Shown piece after piece: positions 21,434 to 29,309 of a DNA stretch of 62,298 nt. The notes beneath the pieces were generated by a model that did no database searches, was not told the DNA's origin, and saw nothing but the letters and a program-made list of their open reading frames with translations. The DNA is from an uncultured Alphaproteobacteria bacterium. Its GTDB lineage: Bacteria; Pseudomonadota; Alphaproteobacteria; UBA8366; JADFVY01. The translations under genes were made by a program, and so were the position numbers. The first letter of the stretch is position 1. Every line of letters begins with the position of its first letter. Location of the stretch: contig CAMYKU010000039.1 of assembly GCA_947259105.1 (NCBI GenBank), positions 1 through 62,298 on the forward strand. Direction: 5' to 3'.

Positions 21434-21829
21434 GGACGTCCTGCTCAGCCTGTTGCTCCGTTCTCGCGATCGCCGCCAACCGGCACAACCCCGTGTAACA
21501 TGCACTGACACGCATACCATATGTCGCAGGGCCATGCCAGCCTGCGGGCATTACCGAAAAAGGGAATTGCCAGTGCGGATTGTCGCGGTCCGCCTGCCGG
21601 TCCACTGCGTGTCGGATCGGATCGCTTGCCCGAGTGCTGTTACAGCATCTAGCAGTGATTCGGCAGACAACAACAATATATCGGAAAATCATAGAAAAAT
21701 TTGCCAAACGCAAGTGAACGATGGTGAAAATGTTAACAAATATAGTTAATATTCTTGAAAGTTTAGTTGACGCAAGTACTTTAAAATAGTAATAATTGCG
21801 CATAGAAAATAACCTTGGATCGGGAAACA
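21434..21829 (+). other. Intergenic region between rpiB and mucR
   Basis: The half next to rpiB has normal GC. From about 21650 to 21829 the sequence is strongly AT-rich for this genome, with many A/T tracts. MucR/Ros proteins are known to bind AT-rich, T-A-step-containing sites and to repress their own genes, so autoregulation here is plausible but inferred. No coding potential was seen. Confidence 0.6.
21767..21795 (+). promoter_or_regulatory. Candidate sigma-70-type promoter of mucR
   Basis: TTGACG at 21767-21772 is followed by a 17-base spacer and TAATAA at 21790-21795. A start near 21802 would leave a leader of about 28 bases before the ATG. The -35 is a five-of-six match; the -10 is weak. 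Confidence 0.45.
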
Positions 21830-22264
21830 ATGTCGGAAAATTCTGGTAATGCCGCGTCGCGCGGCGATATTCTTCGTATGACGACCGATGTCGTGGCGGC
21901 ATATGTCGGAAACAATATGCTTGTCGCAGGCCAGGTCGGCGACGTCATCAGCGCTGTTTTTGGATCGCTCAAGAATCTCGACGAACATGGCGGGAAGGCG
22001 AAGCCGCTGACCCCGGCGGTGCCCATCCGCAGGTCGGTGACCCGGGACCATATCGTTTGCCTTGAAGACGGCAAGAAGCTGAAAATGCTGAAGCGCCATT
22101 TGCGCTCGAGCTACGATATGACGCCGGAGGAATACCGGGCGAAGTGGAATCTGCCGATCGACTATCCGATGGTCGCGCCGGCTTATGCGCAGCAGCGTTC
22201 GGAATTCGCGAAAAAGATCGGCCTTGGGCGCAATACGAAGGTGGCTCCGCGCAAAAGAGCATGA
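21830..22264 (+). CDS. mucR: MucR/Ros family zinc-finger transcriptional regulator
   Basis: This 144-residue protein has an N-terminal helical oligomerisation region (ILRMTTDVVAAYVGNNML) and a C-terminal Ros-type finger region: DHIVCLEDGKKLKMLKRHL, then MTPEEYRAKW and YPMVAPAYAQQRSEFAKK. Only one Cys is visible where Ros has Cys2His2 (VCLEDGKK). Many MucR homologues also vary the first pair, so metal binding is uncertain. The ATG at 21830 follows CGGGAAAC; a TTG five codons upstream is possible. An intrinsic terminator follows. MucR regulates surface polysaccharide, motility and cell-cycle genes in relatives. Confidence 0.93.
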   Translation: MSENSGNAASRGDILRMTTDVVAAYVGNNMLVAGQVGDVISAVFGSLKNLDEHGGKAKPLTPAVPIRRSVTRDHIVCLEDGKKLKMLKRHLRSSYDMTPEEYRAKWNLPIDYPMVAPAYAQQRSEFAKKIGLGRNTKVAPRKRA

Positions 22265-22316
22265 TCGGTCCCGGGCCCGCGGACTCATGCGGACTCGGCA
22301 ATACGCAACGGCAAGA

Positions 22317-22344
22317 GGGGCCGGCTCCGGGAGCCGGCCCCTTT
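22317..22344 (+). terminator. Terminator after mucR
   Basis: An 11-bp perfect stem, GGGGCCGGCTC / GAGCCGGCCCC with loop CGG, is followed by TTT, about 50 bases after the mucR stop. Confidence 0.8.
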
Positions 22345-22442
22345 CGCGTCCCGGCGGAAAGTGTTGCTGCGCTGCGGCATGAAATCGGCTATACATCGGC
22401 GGCCCCCAGCCGCAGTTGTGAGCCTTCGACCGGAGTAAGACG

Positions 22443-23678
22443 ATGAGCGCGCCGCAGACAGCCAGCCCGAATCCTTCCGGAGCCGACCCGGCAACCGGGA
22501 CCGCCGCGTTTTCGTGGGAGGATCCCCTGCTTCTCGAGGATCAGCTGACCGAGGAGGAGCGCATGGTCCGCGACACCGCCCGGGACTATGCAAGGGACAA
22601 GCTCATGCCCCGGATCCTCGAGGCCAACCGCCATGAGATCTTCGACCGCACGGTTTTGAACGAGATGGGCGAACTCGGCCTGCTCGGTTGCACCCTGCCC
22701 GAGGAGTACGGCTGCGCCGGCCTCAGCAACGTCTGTTACGGGCTGGTGGCGCGCGAGATCGAGGCCGTCGATTCGAGCTATCGCTCGACGCTCAGCGTCC
22801 AGTCCAGCCTGGTCATGCATCCCATTCATGCCTACGGGACCGAGGCGCAGCGGACGACCTACCTGCCGCGCCTGGCGAGCGGCAAGATCGTCGGCTGTTT
22901 CGGCCTGACCGAACCGGATCACGGCTCCGATCCCGGCGGCATGAAGACCCGCGCGGCGAAGGCGGACGGCGGTTATGTGCTGACCGGCAACAAGATGTGG
23001 ATCACCAATTCGCCGGCCGCCGATATCTTCGTCGTGTGGGCGAAGACCGAGGACGGGGTGATCCGCGGATTCCTTCTCGAAAGCGGCATGAAGGGCCTGT
23101 CGGCGCCGAAGATCGAGGGCAAGTTCGCGCTGCGCGCCTCGATCACCGGCGAGATCGTGATGGACGGCGTCTTCGTGCCGGAGGAAAACCTGCTTCCCGG
23201 CGCCGCGGGGCTGACGGGGCCGTTCGGCTGCCTCAACAAGGCGCGGTTCGGCATCGCCTGGGGCGCCATGGGCGCGGCCGAGTTCTGCTGGCATGCGGCG
23301 CGGACCTATACGATGGACCGCAAGCAGTTCGGGCGGCCGCTGGCGGCCAACCAGCTGATCCAGAAGAAGCTGGCCGACATGCAGACCGAGATCGCGCTTG
23401 GCCTGCAGGCCTGCCTGCGGCTGGGCCGGCTGGCCGACGAGGCGAAGGCGACGCCGGAGATGATCTCCATGCTGAAGCGCAACAATTGCGGCAAGGCGCT
23501 GGACATCGCGCGGACCGCCCGCGACATGCACGGCGGCAACGGCATATCGGACGAATTCCACGTGATCCGCCATGTGATGAACCTGGAAGCGGTCAACACC
23601 TACGAGGGCACCCACGACATCCACGCGCTGATCCTGGGCCGCGCCCAGACCGGCCTGCAGGCGTTCACCGGGGCCTGA
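22443..23678 (+). CDS. gcdH: Glutaryl-CoA dehydrogenase (acyl-CoA dehydrogenase family)
   Basis: This FAD enzyme oxidises and decarboxylates glutaryl-CoA to crotonyl-CoA in lysine/tryptophan breakdown. The 411 residues show the GCDH-specific [18 protein letters not shown] (substrate Arg), [15 protein letters not shown], and the catalytic base Glu388 in [16 protein letters not shown]. General acyl-CoA dehydrogenases differ at both places, so the assignment is fairly specific. It is followed 19 bases later by lrgA. No glutaconyl or lysine-pathway partner is nearby. Confidence 0.92.
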   Translation: MSAPQTASPNPSGADPATGTAAFSWEDPLLLEDQLTEEERMVRDTARDYARDKLMPRILEANRHEIFDRTVLNEMGELGLLGCTLPEEYGCAGLSNVCYGLVAREIEAVDSSYRSTLSVQSSLVMHPIHAYGTEAQRTTYLPRLASGKIVGCFGLTEPDHGSDPGGMKTRAAKADGGYVLTGNKMWITNSPAADIFVVWAKTEDGVIRGFLLESGMKGLSAPKIEGKFALRASITGEIVMDGVFVPEENLLPGAAGLTGPFGCLNKARFGIAWGAMGAAEFCWHAARTYTMDRKQFGRPLAANQLIQKKLADMQTEIALGLQACLRLGRLADEAKATPEMISMLKRNNCGKALDIARTARDMHGGNGISDEFHVIRHVMNLEAVNTYEGTHDIHALILGRAQTGLQAFTGA

Positions 23679-23697
23679 CGCAGGGCGGGCCGGGCCG

Positions 23698-24108
23698 ATG
23701 CTTGGTGCGATCACGCTTCTGCTGATCTGCCAGCTCGCCGGCGAGACCATCCAGATGGTGACCGGCGTGCCGGTTCCCGGACCGGTGATCGGCATGGCCC
23801 TGCTGTTCGCCGGGCTGGTCCTGCGCCGGCGGTTGCCGGGCGGAGACGACGGGCCGGAGACCCCGGCGGCGCTGGACCAGACGGCGCACGGGTTGCTCGG
23901 TCACCTCTCGCTGCTGTTCGTGCCGGCCGGCGTGGGCGTCGTGCTCTATCTGCCGCTGGTCGCCGACGAATGGCTTGCGATCTCGGTCTCTCTTGTCGCC
24001 AGCACCCTGATCACGATCGCACTCACCGCGGTACTCATGGCCTGGCTGGCCCGTCTGACCGGCGCGGCGGAAACCGAAGAATTCGACCGGGAGTCGGGTG
24101 CGCCGTGA
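23698..24108 (+). CDS. lrgA: CidA/LrgA family membrane protein
   Basis: This 136-residue, four-TM holin-like protein has the family motif [15 protein letters not shown] and the second-half motif [18 protein letters not shown]. LrgA/CidA proteins act with LrgB in murein hydrolase export, cell death, or (in newer work) pyruvate transport. The stop overlaps the lrgB start as GTGA, so the two are one translational unit. Confidence 0.92.
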   Translation: MLGAITLLLICQLAGETIQMVTGVPVPGPVIGMALLFAGLVLRRRLPGGDDGPETPAALDQTAHGLLGHLSLLFVPAGVGVVLYLPLVADEWLAISVSLVASTLITIALTAVLMAWLARLTGAAETEEFDRESGAP

Positions 24109-24827
24109 CCCGCGATCTGCACGCGCTGTGGGTCTATCTCGCCGCCTCGCCGCTGCTCGGGCTCACGGTGACCCTGGTCGCCTACCAGGCCGGATACTGG
24201 CTCTACCGGAAGAGCGGCCACAATCCGCTGGTCAACCCGGTGCTGATCGCGGTGGTGGCGCTGGTCGCGATGCTGAAGCTGACGGCGACGGACTACCTTG
24301 TGTATTTCGAGGGCGCGCAGTTCGTGCACTTCCTGCTGGGGCCGGCCACGGTGGCGCTCGCCGTGCCGCTGTATCAGCAGCTCCGGCAGCTGCGCAAATC
24401 GCTGCTCGCGGTCCTGGTGTCCGTGGTCGCGGGTTCGGCGACAGCCGCCGCCAGCGCCGTCGGCATCGCGTGGGCGCTGGGCGCATCGCGCGAAACGCTG
24501 CTCTCGCTGGCGCCGAAATCGGTCACGACGCCGATCGCCATGGGCATCGCCGAGCAGATCGGCGGCCTGCCGTCGCTGACCGCCGTGCTGGTCATCCTGA
24601 CCGGCATGACCGGCGCGATGCTGGGACCCTGGACCCTGAACCTGCTGCGGATCGGCGACTGGCGGGCGCGCGGGCTGGCGGTGGGCGTCGCTTCGCACGG
24701 CATCGGCACCGCCCGGGCCATCCTGGTGCATCCGGTGGCCGGCGCCTTCGCGGGGCTGGCGATGGGCCTGAACGGCGTCGCCACGGCGCTGCTGCTGCCG
24801 TTGCTCGCGACCTGGGTGTTCGGATAG
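24105..24827 (+). CDS. lrgB: LrgB family membrane protein
   Basis: This 240-residue, multi-TM protein starts with GTG at 24105 inside the lrgA stop. Family motifs are NPLVNPVLIAVVALVAML, FLLGPATVALAVPLY and SLAPKSVTTPIAMGIAEQIGG. The C-terminal ASHGIGTARAI is also typical. It forms the LrgAB pair with the upstream gene. The two together could move small carboxylates or murein-related effectors across the inner membrane. Confidence 0.93.
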   Translation: MTRDLHALWVYLAASPLLGLTVTLVAYQAGYWLYRKSGHNPLVNPVLIAVVALVAMLKLTATDYLVYFEGAQFVHFLLGPATVALAVPLYQQLRQLRKSLLAVLVSVVAGSATAAASAVGIAWALGASRETLLSLAPKSVTTPIAMGIAEQIGGLPSLTAVLVILTGMTGAMLGPWTLNLLRIGDWRARGLAVGVASHGIGTARAILVHPVAGAFAGLAMGLNGVATALLLPLLATWVFG

Positions 24828-24835
24828 CGGGCAGG

Positions 24836-24866
24836 AAAAGACCGCCCCCGTGCGGGAGCGGCCTTT
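24836..24866. terminator. Bidirectional hairpin between lrgB and the MarR gene
   Basis: GACCGCCCCCG pairs imperfectly with CGGGAGCGGCC, flanked by AAAAG on the left and CTTTCC on the right. On the minus strand it ends in TCTTTT. It lies between two convergent genes and probably serves both. Confidence 0.65.
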
Positions 24867-24879
24867 CCGAATTCCCCTC

Positions 24880-25344
24880 TCAGTACGCAGCGCGCACAGG
24901 AAAATTCATGGCCGCAATCCAGAAGCGCTCCAGCCTGCGCAGCAGGGTGTTGGCGCCGTCCAGATCGTCCGACGACGTGATCTCGCGCTCCAGCTTTTCG
25001 GCCTGCGCCTCGAACATGCCGTCCAGCACGTCGTGCAGGCGCACGCCCTTCTCCGACAGGCGGACGCGCACCGAACGCCGGTCGTGCGTCGAGCGTTCCT
25101 GGATGAGGTAACCGTTCTCGACCATCTTGCGAACGTTGTACGAGACGTTCGAGCCGAGATAATAACCGCGGTTGGTCAACTCGCCGACCGTCAGCTCATC
25201 CTTGCCGATATTGTACAGTATCACCGCCTGGACGTTGTTCACGTCCTGGACGTCGAGCCGATCGAGTTCGCCCTTGACGACCTCCAGAAACTGCCGGTGA
25301 AGACGCTCGATCAGATGGATGGACTCAAGATATTGCTCTTTCAC
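24880..25344 (-). CDS. MarR-family winged-helix regulator (LdtR-like)
   Basis: The start was set at GTG 25344 (VKEQYLESIHLIERLHRQ), giving 154 residues; a longer frame upstream shadows mmsB. The winged helix is DELTVGELTNRGYYLGSNVS, then YNVRKMVENGYLIQERSTHD and RRSVRVRLSEKG. This strongly conserved helix region resembles the alphaproteobacterial LdtR group, whose founding member in Liberibacter controls an L,D-transpeptidase gene; that link is from memory and not proven here. The C-terminal helices would form the dimer. It is convergent with lrgAB. Confidence 0.85.
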   Translation of the reverse strand: MKEQYLESIHLIERLHRQFLEVVKGELDRLDVQDVNNVQAVILYNIGKDELTVGELTNRGYYLGSNVSYNVRKMVENGYLIQERSTHDRRSVRVRLSEKGVRLHDVLDGMFEAQAEKLEREITSSDDLDGANTLLRRLERFWIAAMNFPVRAAY

Positions 25345-25466
25345 GGCGGACCCGCATTCAGCTGTTGACCCGAAACTCGTTGCGGTCCCCGATATGCCCG
25401 TCCGGGCGGGACCGCCTGTGCCCCCAATCTGTGCTATACTTCTTAAAATTCTTTTAATTGAACGTA

Positions 25467-26351
25467 TTAATTGCCGCGAATCATCCTGATGATTCCGGAA
25501 AAATCGGTCTGCCCCTTGCCGCCGTTGACGAACAGCCCGTACAACGCCGCCGCCGCCGCGCCCATCGGCGTTGCGGCGCCGCCGGCCTGGGCCGCCTGCT
25601 GCGCGAGTTTGAGGTCCTTGAGCATCATTTCGGCCGCGAAACCCGGCTTGTAGTCGTTGTTCGCGGGCGAGGCCGGCGCCGGGCCGGGCACCGGGCAGTA
25701 GGTGTTGAGCGACCAGCAGGACCCGGACGATTGGGAGCTGATGTCGTACAGCTTCTGGTGGTCGAGCCCCAGCGTTTCGGCCAGGACGAGCGCCTCGCAC
25801 ACGCCGATCATGGTGACCCCGAGGATCATGTTGTTGCAGATCTTGGCGGCCTGCCCGTTGCCGGCGCCGCCGGCATGAATCACCGCCTTGCCCATCTGTC
25901 CGCAGACCGGCTGCGCGCGCGCGAAGGCATCGTCCGTGCCACCCACCATAAAGGTCAGCGTCGCCGCCGCCGCGCCCGCGGTGCCGCCGGAGACCGGCGC
26001 ATCCACCATCGCCATCCCGGCCGCCTCCGCCGCCGCATGCATCTCGCGCGCGGTGGCGACGTCGATGGTCGAGCACTCGATGAACAGGGTGCCGCTGGCC
26101 GCCGCTTCCAGCGCCCCGTCCCCGATCAGCACGGACCGCACATGGCTGCCCGCAGGCAGCATGGTCACGACCACCTCGGCGCCGTCCACCGCCGCCGCGG
26201 CGCTGGCCGCCGCCGTCGCCCCGGCCGCAACCGCGCGGTCGACCGAGTCCTTCACCATGTCGAAGCCCTGCACCGCGTGGCCGGCCTTCAAGAGGTTTTC
26301 CGCCATCGGCCCGCCCATGTTGCCGAGCCCGATGAATCCGATCGTCGCCAT
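25467..26351 (-). CDS. mmsB: 3-hydroxyisobutyrate dehydrogenase
   Basis: This NAD-dependent step of valine breakdown makes methylmalonate semialdehyde. The 294 residues have the Rossmann signature IGFIGLGNMGGPMAENLLKAG, the substrate motif VDAPVSGGTAGA and the catalytic Lys region GNGQAAKICNNMILG. It follows the acyl-CoA dehydrogenase and the hydrolase gene on the same strand but is separated from them by a 105-bp palindromic repeat. No mmsA is in the window. Confidence 0.94.
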   Translation of the reverse strand: MATIGFIGLGNMGGPMAENLLKAGHAVQGFDMVKDSVDRAVAAGATAAASAAAAVDGAEVVVTMLPAGSHVRSVLIGDGALEAAASGTLFIECSTIDVATAREMHAAAEAAGMAMVDAPVSGGTAGAAAATLTFMVGGTDDAFARAQPVCGQMGKAVIHAGGAGNGQAAKICNNMILGVTMIGVCEALVLAETLGLDHQKLYDISSQSSGSCWSLNTYCPVPGPAPASPANNDYKPGFAAEMMLKDLKLAQQAAQAGGAATPMGAAAAALYGLFVNGGKGQTDFSGIIRMIRGN

Positions 26352-26391
26352 GTTCGTCTCCCTGTCCTCGTTACAAACCGCCGGTGAGTCT

Positions 26392-26496
26392 CACCCCCAC
26401 CCAACCCTCCCCCATCAAGGGGGAGGGCCAATTTGGCGCCCGGCCCATCATTCTAACCCCCTCCCCCTTGATGGGGGAGGGTCGGGGAGGGGGTGA
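26392..26496. repeat. Palindromic REP-like element (copy 1)
   Basis: Two GC-rich arms are inverted copies of each other: CACCCCCACCCAACCCTCCC... at 26392-26427 and its reverse form ending GGGAGGGGGTG at 26458-26496. Each arm is itself a small hairpin (CCCTCCCCC AT CAAGGGGGAGGG). The right arm lies inside the 3' end of the hydrolase gene. A related element occurs at 34539-34710. Confidence 0.85.
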
Positions 26497-27547
26497 CCCT
26501 GGACGTCTCCGTCGCCGCAAATTCAAGCTCCCCGCCCGGCAGCGGCGCGAAGCAGGCCGCCACCATCTCGTCGCTCACCGCCGCCAGCGTCTTCGGGTCC
26601 CATTTCGGCGTCCCGTCCTTGTCGACCACCACGGCGCGCACGCCTTCGCGGAAATCGTGGCCCGGGACCACGCGCTGGCTGATCCGGTATTCCATCGCCA
26701 TGCAGTCTTCGAACCCGAGCCCGCGCCCTTGCCGCAGCTGCCGGAACGCGACTTTCAGCGCAAACGGCGACTTGGCCGCCAACGCCTCCAGGGTCCGCGC
26801 GGCAAAGTCGCCGCCCTCGCCTTCCAGCGCCGCGACGATATCCTCGACCGACCCACCGGCGAAACAGCGGTCGATCGCTGCGCGGTGCGCGGCCAGCGGC
26901 GCCGGGCCGGGCGCCTCGGCAAGATCGCGCAGCACCGAGTCCGGCGCCTCGCCCGCTTCCAGCCGGTCGATCATCGCGCCGTACGATTCCGCCCCGACCT
27001 CAACGTCGGCGATCCCCGTATAGAGGCAGTCCGCCGCCCTCAACCGCGCCCCGGTGAGCCCCAGATACATCCCGGTCTCGCCGGGGCAGCGCGGCAGGAA
27101 GTGGGAGCCGCCGACATCGGGAAACATGCCGATCCCGGTCTCGGGCATGGCGAACAGCGTCGCCGCGGTGGCGATGCGAAAGGCCCCGTTGACCGACACG
27201 CCGACGCCGCCGCCCATGACGATGCCGTCGAGCAACGCGACATAGGGCTTGGGATAGCGGTGGATCAGGCGGTTGAGGCGGTATTCGTCGGCGAAGAAGC
27301 CGGCGATGTAGGCCGCGTTGTCGGGGCGGATCAGCGCCCTTATGTCGCCGCCGGCGCAGAACGCCTTTTCGCCCGCGCCGCGGATCAGCACCGAAGCGAC
27401 GTCCGGATCCCCGGCCCAGTCCTGCAGGCGATCCGTCATCGCGTGGATCATCTCCAGCGTGAGCGCGTTCAGCGCCTTGGGCCGGTTCAGCGTGACCAGG
27501 CCCAGCGCGCCCCGCGTCTCGAGGAGCACGTCCTCCATGCCGCTCAT
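26453..27547 (-). CDS. 3-hydroxyisobutyryl-CoA hydrolase / enoyl-CoA hydratase-isomerase family protein
   Basis: This crotonase-fold protein has 364 residues. It starts at ATG 27547, inside the upstream stop (ATGA), and a second Met lies three codons on. Motifs are VTLNRPKALNALTLEMI, GAGEKAFCAGGDIRAL, DGIVMGGGVGVSVNG, MPETGIGMFPDVGGSHFLPR and RQGRGLGFEDCMAMEYRISQ, which fit HIBYL-CoA hydrolase (valine pathway). Oddly, the last 14 residues (VTPSPTLPHQGGGG) and the TAG are encoded by the palindromic repeat, so the natural C-terminus seems to have been replaced. Confidence 0.9.
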   Translation of the reverse strand: MSGMEDVLLETRGALGLVTLNRPKALNALTLEMIHAMTDRLQDWAGDPDVASVLIRGAGEKAFCAGGDIRALIRPDNAAYIAGFFADEYRLNRLIHRYPKPYVALLDGIVMGGGVGVSVNGAFRIATAATLFAMPETGIGMFPDVGGSHFLPRCPGETGMYLGLTGARLRAADCLYTGIADVEVGAESYGAMIDRLEAGEAPDSVLRDLAEAPGPAPLAAHRAAIDRCFAGGSVEDIVAALEGEGGDFAARTLEALAAKSPFALKVAFRQLRQGRGLGFEDCMAMEYRISQRVVPGHDFREGVRAVVVDKDGTPKWDPKTLAAVSDEMVAACFAPLPGGELEFAATETSRVTPSPTLPHQGGGG

Positions 27548-28683
27548 GAGTCGAGCAACTTGCGGGCGACGATCAGCCGCATGATCTCGTTGGTGCCCTC
27601 GAGGATCTGGTGCACCCGGACGTCGCGCACGTGCCGCTCCAGCGGGAAGTCCTGCAGATAGCCGTAGCCGCCGTGGATCTGCAGCGCCTCGTTGCACACC
27701 CGGAACCCGATATCGGTGGCGAGGCGCTTGGCCATGGCGCAGTGCATGGTGGCGTCCTCATCGCCGGCGTCGAGCGACGCCGCCGCGCGCCAGGTCATCA
27801 GCCGCGCCGCGTCGAGCTCGGTCGCCATGTCGGCGAGCTTGAACTGCAGCGCCTGGAAATCGGCAAGTCTGCGGCCGAACTGCTTGCGTTCGCCCATATA
27901 GGCCTTCGCCGCATCCAGCGCTGCGCGCGCCGTGCCGATCGAGCAGGCGGCGATGTTGACACGCCCGCCGTCGAGGCCGGCCATGGCGATCCGGAAGCCC
28001 TCGCCCTCGGCGCCGAGCCGGTTGGCGATCGGCGTTTTGCAGTCCTCGAAGATCACCGCGCTGGTCGGCTGGCTGCGCCATCCCATCTTCTTCTCCTGCA
28101 CCCCGTAGGACAGGCCCGGCGCGCCCTTCTCGACCAGGATGCAGGAGATCCCGGCCGGCCCGTCGCCGCCGGTGCGCGCCATCACCGCGTAGAGGTCGCT
28201 CACCCCGCCGCCGGAGATGAAGGCCTTGCTGCCGTTCAGCGTATAGTCCCGGTTGTCGGGCGCGGCGCGGGTCTTCAGCGCCGCCGCGTCGGAGCCGGAG
28301 CCCGGCTCGGTCAGGCAATAGCTCGCCACCGTCTCCATGCTCATCATCGCCGGCAGGAACCGGCCGCGCTGTTCGTCGTCGCCGAAGCGGTCGATCATCC
28401 AGGCGACCATGTTGTGGATCGACAGGAACGCCGCGGTCGAGGTGCAGCCGGCCGAGAGCTCCTCGAAGATCAGCGCCGATTCCATGCGCCCCAGCGCCGC
28501 GCCGCCGTGTTCCTCAGCCACCAGGATCCCCGCCATGCCGAGCCCGGCGGCCTCGCGCAGGGTCTCGATCGGAAAGACGCAGTCCGCGTCCCACGCGGCG
28601 GCGTTGGGCGCCAGCGCGTCGGCGGCGAAGGCGCGGGCCATATCCTGGATGGCTTGCTGTTCCTCGGAAAGGCTGAAATCCAT
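27544..28683 (-). CDS. Acyl-CoA dehydrogenase, probably isobutyryl-CoA dehydrogenase
   Basis: The start at MDFSLSEEQQAIQDMARAFA gives 379 residues. FAD/acyl-CoA motifs are SYCLTEPGSGSDAAAL, YTLNGSKAFISGGG, ALQIHGGYGYLQDFPLER and the catalytic Glu in QILEGTNEIMRL. Position beside HIBYL-CoA hydrolase and mmsB suggests branched-chain (isobutyryl-CoA) substrates. Its stop overlaps the hydrolase start by four bases. Confidence 0.9.
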   Translation of the reverse strand: MDFSLSEEQQAIQDMARAFAADALAPNAAAWDADCVFPIETLREAAGLGMAGILVAEEHGGAALGRMESALIFEELSAGCTSTAAFLSIHNMVAWMIDRFGDDEQRGRFLPAMMSMETVASYCLTEPGSGSDAAALKTRAAPDNRDYTLNGSKAFISGGGVSDLYAVMARTGGDGPAGISCILVEKGAPGLSYGVQEKKMGWRSQPTSAVIFEDCKTPIANRLGAEGEGFRIAMAGLDGGRVNIAACSIGTARAALDAAKAYMGERKQFGRRLADFQALQFKLADMATELDAARLMTWRAAASLDAGDEDATMHCAMAKRLATDIGFRVCNEALQIHGGYGYLQDFPLERHVRDVRVHQILEGTNEIMRLIVARKLLDS

Positions 28684-29309
28684 GACTCGTCGGGTCCCGT
28701 CCGGCACGGCGCGCGCCGCCAGAATCGCTGCAACGATAAGCCTTGAATCACCATCTATCCAGCCCCCCGTTCGCCCCGCCCGGCCGCCGCCGGCCCTTTG
28801 CGTGCGGAACAACCCCATGCACCGGTGTTTTCTGCGGGTTTCAGCGCCCCCAAATCGCCGGGGTAACGCTGGCCACGCCGATCGTTATGGGCGGAAGCAC
28901 CGCAGTCCACTTCGGACATGTTTTCTTGAGGGCGCTGCACGGCACGAAATCACGACCGGTTCAAAAAACTTCCCGGCCAGGCTCCAGGCACAACCTGAAA
29001 TAAGTACGGCCATAAAATGTACAATCAAATTTCGATTGCCAAAGCCTGTCGGGACTTCTAGTCTCTTCGTGTTTTCCACGCTAGCAAATGTCCATAAGCA
29101 GGGGGCAGCCAGTGGAAACCTCGGAACACGTTCACGATTAGACACGCGTGATTCCCGGCCAACCGGTCGCGGAAGCGCTGTCGTTCGCTCCTGGCGGACC
29201 CGACGAACGGACCCGTCGTTATCGACGGAGTTCGATGTGAATGTTTTCCAGCACTTCAAAGAAGCCCCCCATGGAAGTAATCGAGGCGGAACAAAGGGAG
29301 ATTCAAGTG
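28684..29309. other. Long intergenic region upstream of the LVIVD gene
   Basis: This 626-base region lies between two divergent genes. GC is lower than the surroundings from about 28990 to 29100. No tRNA, riboswitch, repeat or convincing small gene was seen. It presumably holds the promoters of the acyl-CoA dehydrogenase operon and of the LVIVD gene, but no clear -35/-10 pair could be picked. Confidence 0.5.

Noticed and set aside
26392..26496. CRISPR array
   Set aside because: The two repeated arms are inverted, only two in number, and lack regular spacers.
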